This document shows positions 61,986 through 64,000 of a stretch of 64,000 nucleotides of DNA, in pieces; within the stretch, counting starts at the first letter, position 1, and each line of letters opens with the position of its first letter. Below the pieces are notes generated by a model. It did not search any database. It saw only the letters and a list, made by a program, of their open reading frames with translations, and was not told where the DNA came from. The DNA comes from an uncultured Parafilimonas sp. (GTDB lineage Bacteria; Bacteroidota; Bacteroidia; Chitinophagales; Chitinophagaceae), in NCBI GenBank assembly GCA_903882935.1, contig CAIRZB010000046.1, forward strand, positions 1 to 64,000, written 5' to 3'. The translations under genes were made by a program, and so were the position numbers.

Positions 61986-64000
61986 TTAATATTGCGCTTC
62001 GCTGTTTCTAGGGTCAGGTTTTACCGCCAATGCATAGCCTGGTGGTGGCTCAGCGTGCAATAAGTTACGCACAAAGTAATCCCAGCGGCGGCGCATCATA
62101 TAGGGCGCGTAGGCACCGTAGCCGTGGCGGCTGTTGGGGAAAACTACGAGGTCATAGTCTTTGTTGGCTTTCTCTAGTGCCTCCACTACCAGCATGGTGT
62201 TGTAGGGCGGCACGTTATCGTCCATCATGCCATGGGCCAGCATCAGTTTGCCTTTTAGGTTTTTGGCGTACAGCTGGTTGGCCTGTGCAGTGTAATTGGA
62301 TGTGCTGTCGGTTAAAGGCACCAATAGTCCGTCGTAGCGCTCGCCCCAGTCGTCCTCATAATTACGGTTGTCATGGTTGCCAGATTCGGAGATGCCTACC
62401 TTGAAAAAGTTTGGGAAGCGGAACATGGCCGTTGCTGTGGCAAAGCCCCCGCCAGAATGCCCCCAAATGCCCACGTGGCTGGTATCAATATAGTTGTATT
62501 TTTTGGCTAGCTGCCGAATGCCCGCAATTTGGTCGGGCAATGTGTTTTCGGCCATGTTGCCGTAGCTCATGTCGTGGTAGCTTTTGCTGCGCAAAGGGTT
62601 GCTGGTGCCTTCAATGGCCACCACTATAAAACCCAATTCAGCCAGTGCTTGGTTATCGCCCCTGGAGGCATTGAACGACCAACTGCCTATACTGCCACCC
62701 TGCGGGCCGGGGTATATGTAATCAATAATCGGGTACTTCTTTTTGGGGTCCAGCTTTTGGGGCGTAAACAGCAGGCCATAAATATCTGTTTGCCCATCAT
62801 GCGCTTTTAGGGTAATTGGGGTGGGTGGCCTCCAGCCAGTGGCGGTAAGCCGCGTTAGGTCGGTTTTTTCCAACGTGGCAAGCAACTTTCCTTCGGTGTC
62901 GCGCATAACGGTAACAGGCGGCACATTTGGCTGGGAATAGCTGTCGATGAAATAATCACCAGTAGGTGACAGCGTAACGGAATGGTTGCCCTCCTCCGGT
63001 GTAAGCAAAGTAAGGCCATTGCCATCAAAACCCACTTTATACAAGTGGCTAAAGTACGGGTTGCCTGGCTCGCGGCCGTCGGCGATAAAAAATAACTCAC
63101 GGTTTTGTTCATCCACCTTCAGTAGCCGGGTTACCACCCAGTTGCCCTTGGTAATTTGGTTTTTTAATGCGCCGGTGGTGGCGTTGTATAAGTACAAGTG
63201 GCCCCAATTGTCGCGCTCGGAGTACCATATTATTTCGTTGGAGTTGGGTAGGTAGCGCCAATTGATGCTGCCCTGGCCCGATTCAAATTGGGTGGCCACC
63301 GTTTCTTCAAATACTTCGCGCACCGCGCCTGTGGCGGCGTCGGCAATACGCAGTTTTTCCTGTTTGTGGTCGCGGCTGGTGGATACAAAGGCCAGTTGGC
63401 TACCGTCGGGGCTCCAATCAACGTCATCAAAAGTGCCGCCGCTTGAAATATCATCACTCAAAGAGGCCCGATGTGGGTCTGGTGCCACCTGTATGGGTAT
63501 TACTTTAGCGGCCTCCACATCAATCACCACCCTTTGTATCGTAACAATGTCTTTGTCGCCGGGCAGCGGGTATTTCCAAGCATGCAATACAGGTTTGCCA
63601 ACGTTGGTGGTAACCAAATACATGTCGCTGGCTTTGCGTTGGTCTTGTTTAAACGTGGCAATTTTTTTACTGTCTGGCGACCATAACAGTATGGCATCGT
63701 CACTACTCTTCCAACCAGCGTTGTCTGTGGCATAGCCAAAGTCTTTTATGCCGTCGGTGGTAAGCTGGGTTAGTTGGTTGGTTGCCAAATCGCGCACCCA
63801 AAGGTTGTAGTCTTTGATAAAGGCTGCTTTTTTACCGTCGGGTGATATGTTTTCGTTTTTGCCAGCCTGCGAGGCTGGTGTTGGGGCAGCCGTAACCGTG
63901 CATCCGTAGTTGTTAAGGTTACAAGCATAGTATTTGCTGCCCACTTTAACAATGATTGATTGTTCATCGGCTGAAAAACGGAATGTTTTAAACGGTAGCC
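61986..64000 (-). CDS. S9 family prolyl oligopeptidase (dipeptidyl-peptidase IV type), 5' end outside the window
   Basis: 670 residues are visible and the frame is open to the right edge, so the N-terminus is missing. A beta-propeller domain (with W-S-P-D-G-S-Q-L-A-F repeats) is followed by the alpha/beta hydrolase. The catalytic Ser is in W-G-H-S-G-G-G-F, the Asp in M-M-D-D-N-V-P-P, and the His in S-R-H-G-Y-G. The E-x-D/E-type propeller region and length fit the DPP4 group, which cuts X-Pro dipeptides from peptides in the periplasm. An insert at the first visible blade contains two cysteines (Y-A-C-N-L-N-N-Y-G-C). It leads a probable operon with the lipoprotein. Confidence 0.93.
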   Translation of the reverse strand, partial: LPFKTFRFSADEQSIIVKVGSKYYACNLNNYGCTVTAAPTPASQAGKNENISPDGKKAAFIKDYNLWVRDLATNQLTQLTTDGIKDFGYATDNAGWKSSDDAILLWSPDSKKIATFKQDQRKASDMYLVTTNVGKPVLHAWKYPLPGDKDIVTIQRVVIDVEAAKVIPIQVAPDPHRASLSDDISSGGTFDDVDWSPDGSQLAFVSTSRDHKQEKLRIADAATGAVREVFEETVATQFESGQGSINWRYLPNSNEIIWYSERDNWGHLYLYNATTGALKNQITKGNWVVTRLLKVDEQNRELFFIADGREPGNPYFSHLYKVGFDGNGLTLLTPEEGNHSVTLSPTGDYFIDSYSQPNVPPVTVMRDTEGKLLATLEKTDLTRLTATGWRPPTPITLKAHDGQTDIYGLLFTPQKLDPKKKYPIIDYIYPGPQGGSIGSWSFNASRGDNQALAELGFIVVAIEGTSNPLRSKSYHDMSYGNMAENTLPDQIAGIRQLAKKYNYIDTSHVGIWGHSGGGFATATAMFRFPNFFKVGISESGNHDNRNYEDDWGERYDGLLVPLTDSTSNYTAQANQLYAKNLKGKLMLAHGMMDDNVPPYNTMLVVEALEKANKDYDLVVFPNSRHGYGAYAPYMMRRRWDYFVRNLLHAEPPPGYALAVKPDPRNSEAQY

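Overview
The window is chromosomal DNA of a Bacteroidota bacterium, most likely from the Chitinophagaceae or a close relative. The evidence is a fused SecDF, a PorW/SprE-like protein of the type IX secretion apparatus, a bacterial CCDC81-type HU-domain membrane protein, a 7TMR-DISM histidine kinase, promoter -7 elements of the TAnnTTTG type, almost no Shine-Dalgarno sequences, and many small Bacteroidota-type lipoproteins. I saw no rRNA, tRNA or CRISPR array. Most of the window is housekeeping and envelope genes in short operons.

Layout. 1-85: the start of a transposase cut by the window edge. 290-8360: secDF, an FKBP-type isomerase, an HU/CCDC81 protein, a YhhN protein and groES-groEL. 8361-14860: a partly decayed stretch with the C-terminal remnant of an Omp85-family protein, a CBS-PAS signalling protein with a small partner, katG, and the N-terminal remnant of a GH51 arabinofuranosidase. 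14860-20962: an NlpC/P60 lipoprotein, a tiny His/Asp-rich lipoprotein, a sigma-factor operon, and an AAA+/TPR gene coupled to a TPR membrane protein. 21334-24334: a seven-haem cytochrome and a YadA-head-like repeat protein. 24931-28903: a TonB-dependent receptor behind a cobalamin riboswitch, then a dicarboxylate-type symporter. 29013-32541: a DUF4241 protein, an APC permease and a PAS histidine kinase. 32937-39209: porW, an M23-like N-terminal fragment, two AtpI/AtpZ-like membrane genes, a SprT-like protease and RNase Z. 39568-51200: a 7TMR-DISM kinase, a PIG-L deacetylase, a GNAT, a MutS-like ATPase, dihydroorotase, a HAD hydrolase, CbpA/CbpM and MgtA. 51603-64000: a 40-residue lipoprotein, mpl, an exonuclease, a dolichol-phosphate-mannose-synthase-type glycosyltransferase, secreted small proteins, an ABC exporter, a decayed toxin next to its intact antitoxin, a TIGR01777 protein, a lipoprotein and a DPP4-type S9 peptidase that runs off the right edge.

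The most unusual signal is in the DNA between and inside genes. Several sequence-unrelated degenerate tandem repeats all have a 7- or 8-bp period: WTTCMCG, TATGGAC-like, GTCGGGAA, TTTGAAAA and TCATTGG-like units. They are scattered over the window and sit in functional places. They fill a peripheral stem of the cobalamin riboswitch, the groES-groEL spacer, the whole leader of the AtpZ-like gene (25 in-phase heptamers ending 3 bases before the ATG), the signal-peptide/plug linker of the receptor, and the stop codon region of the symporter. I know of no described element that explains the whole set.
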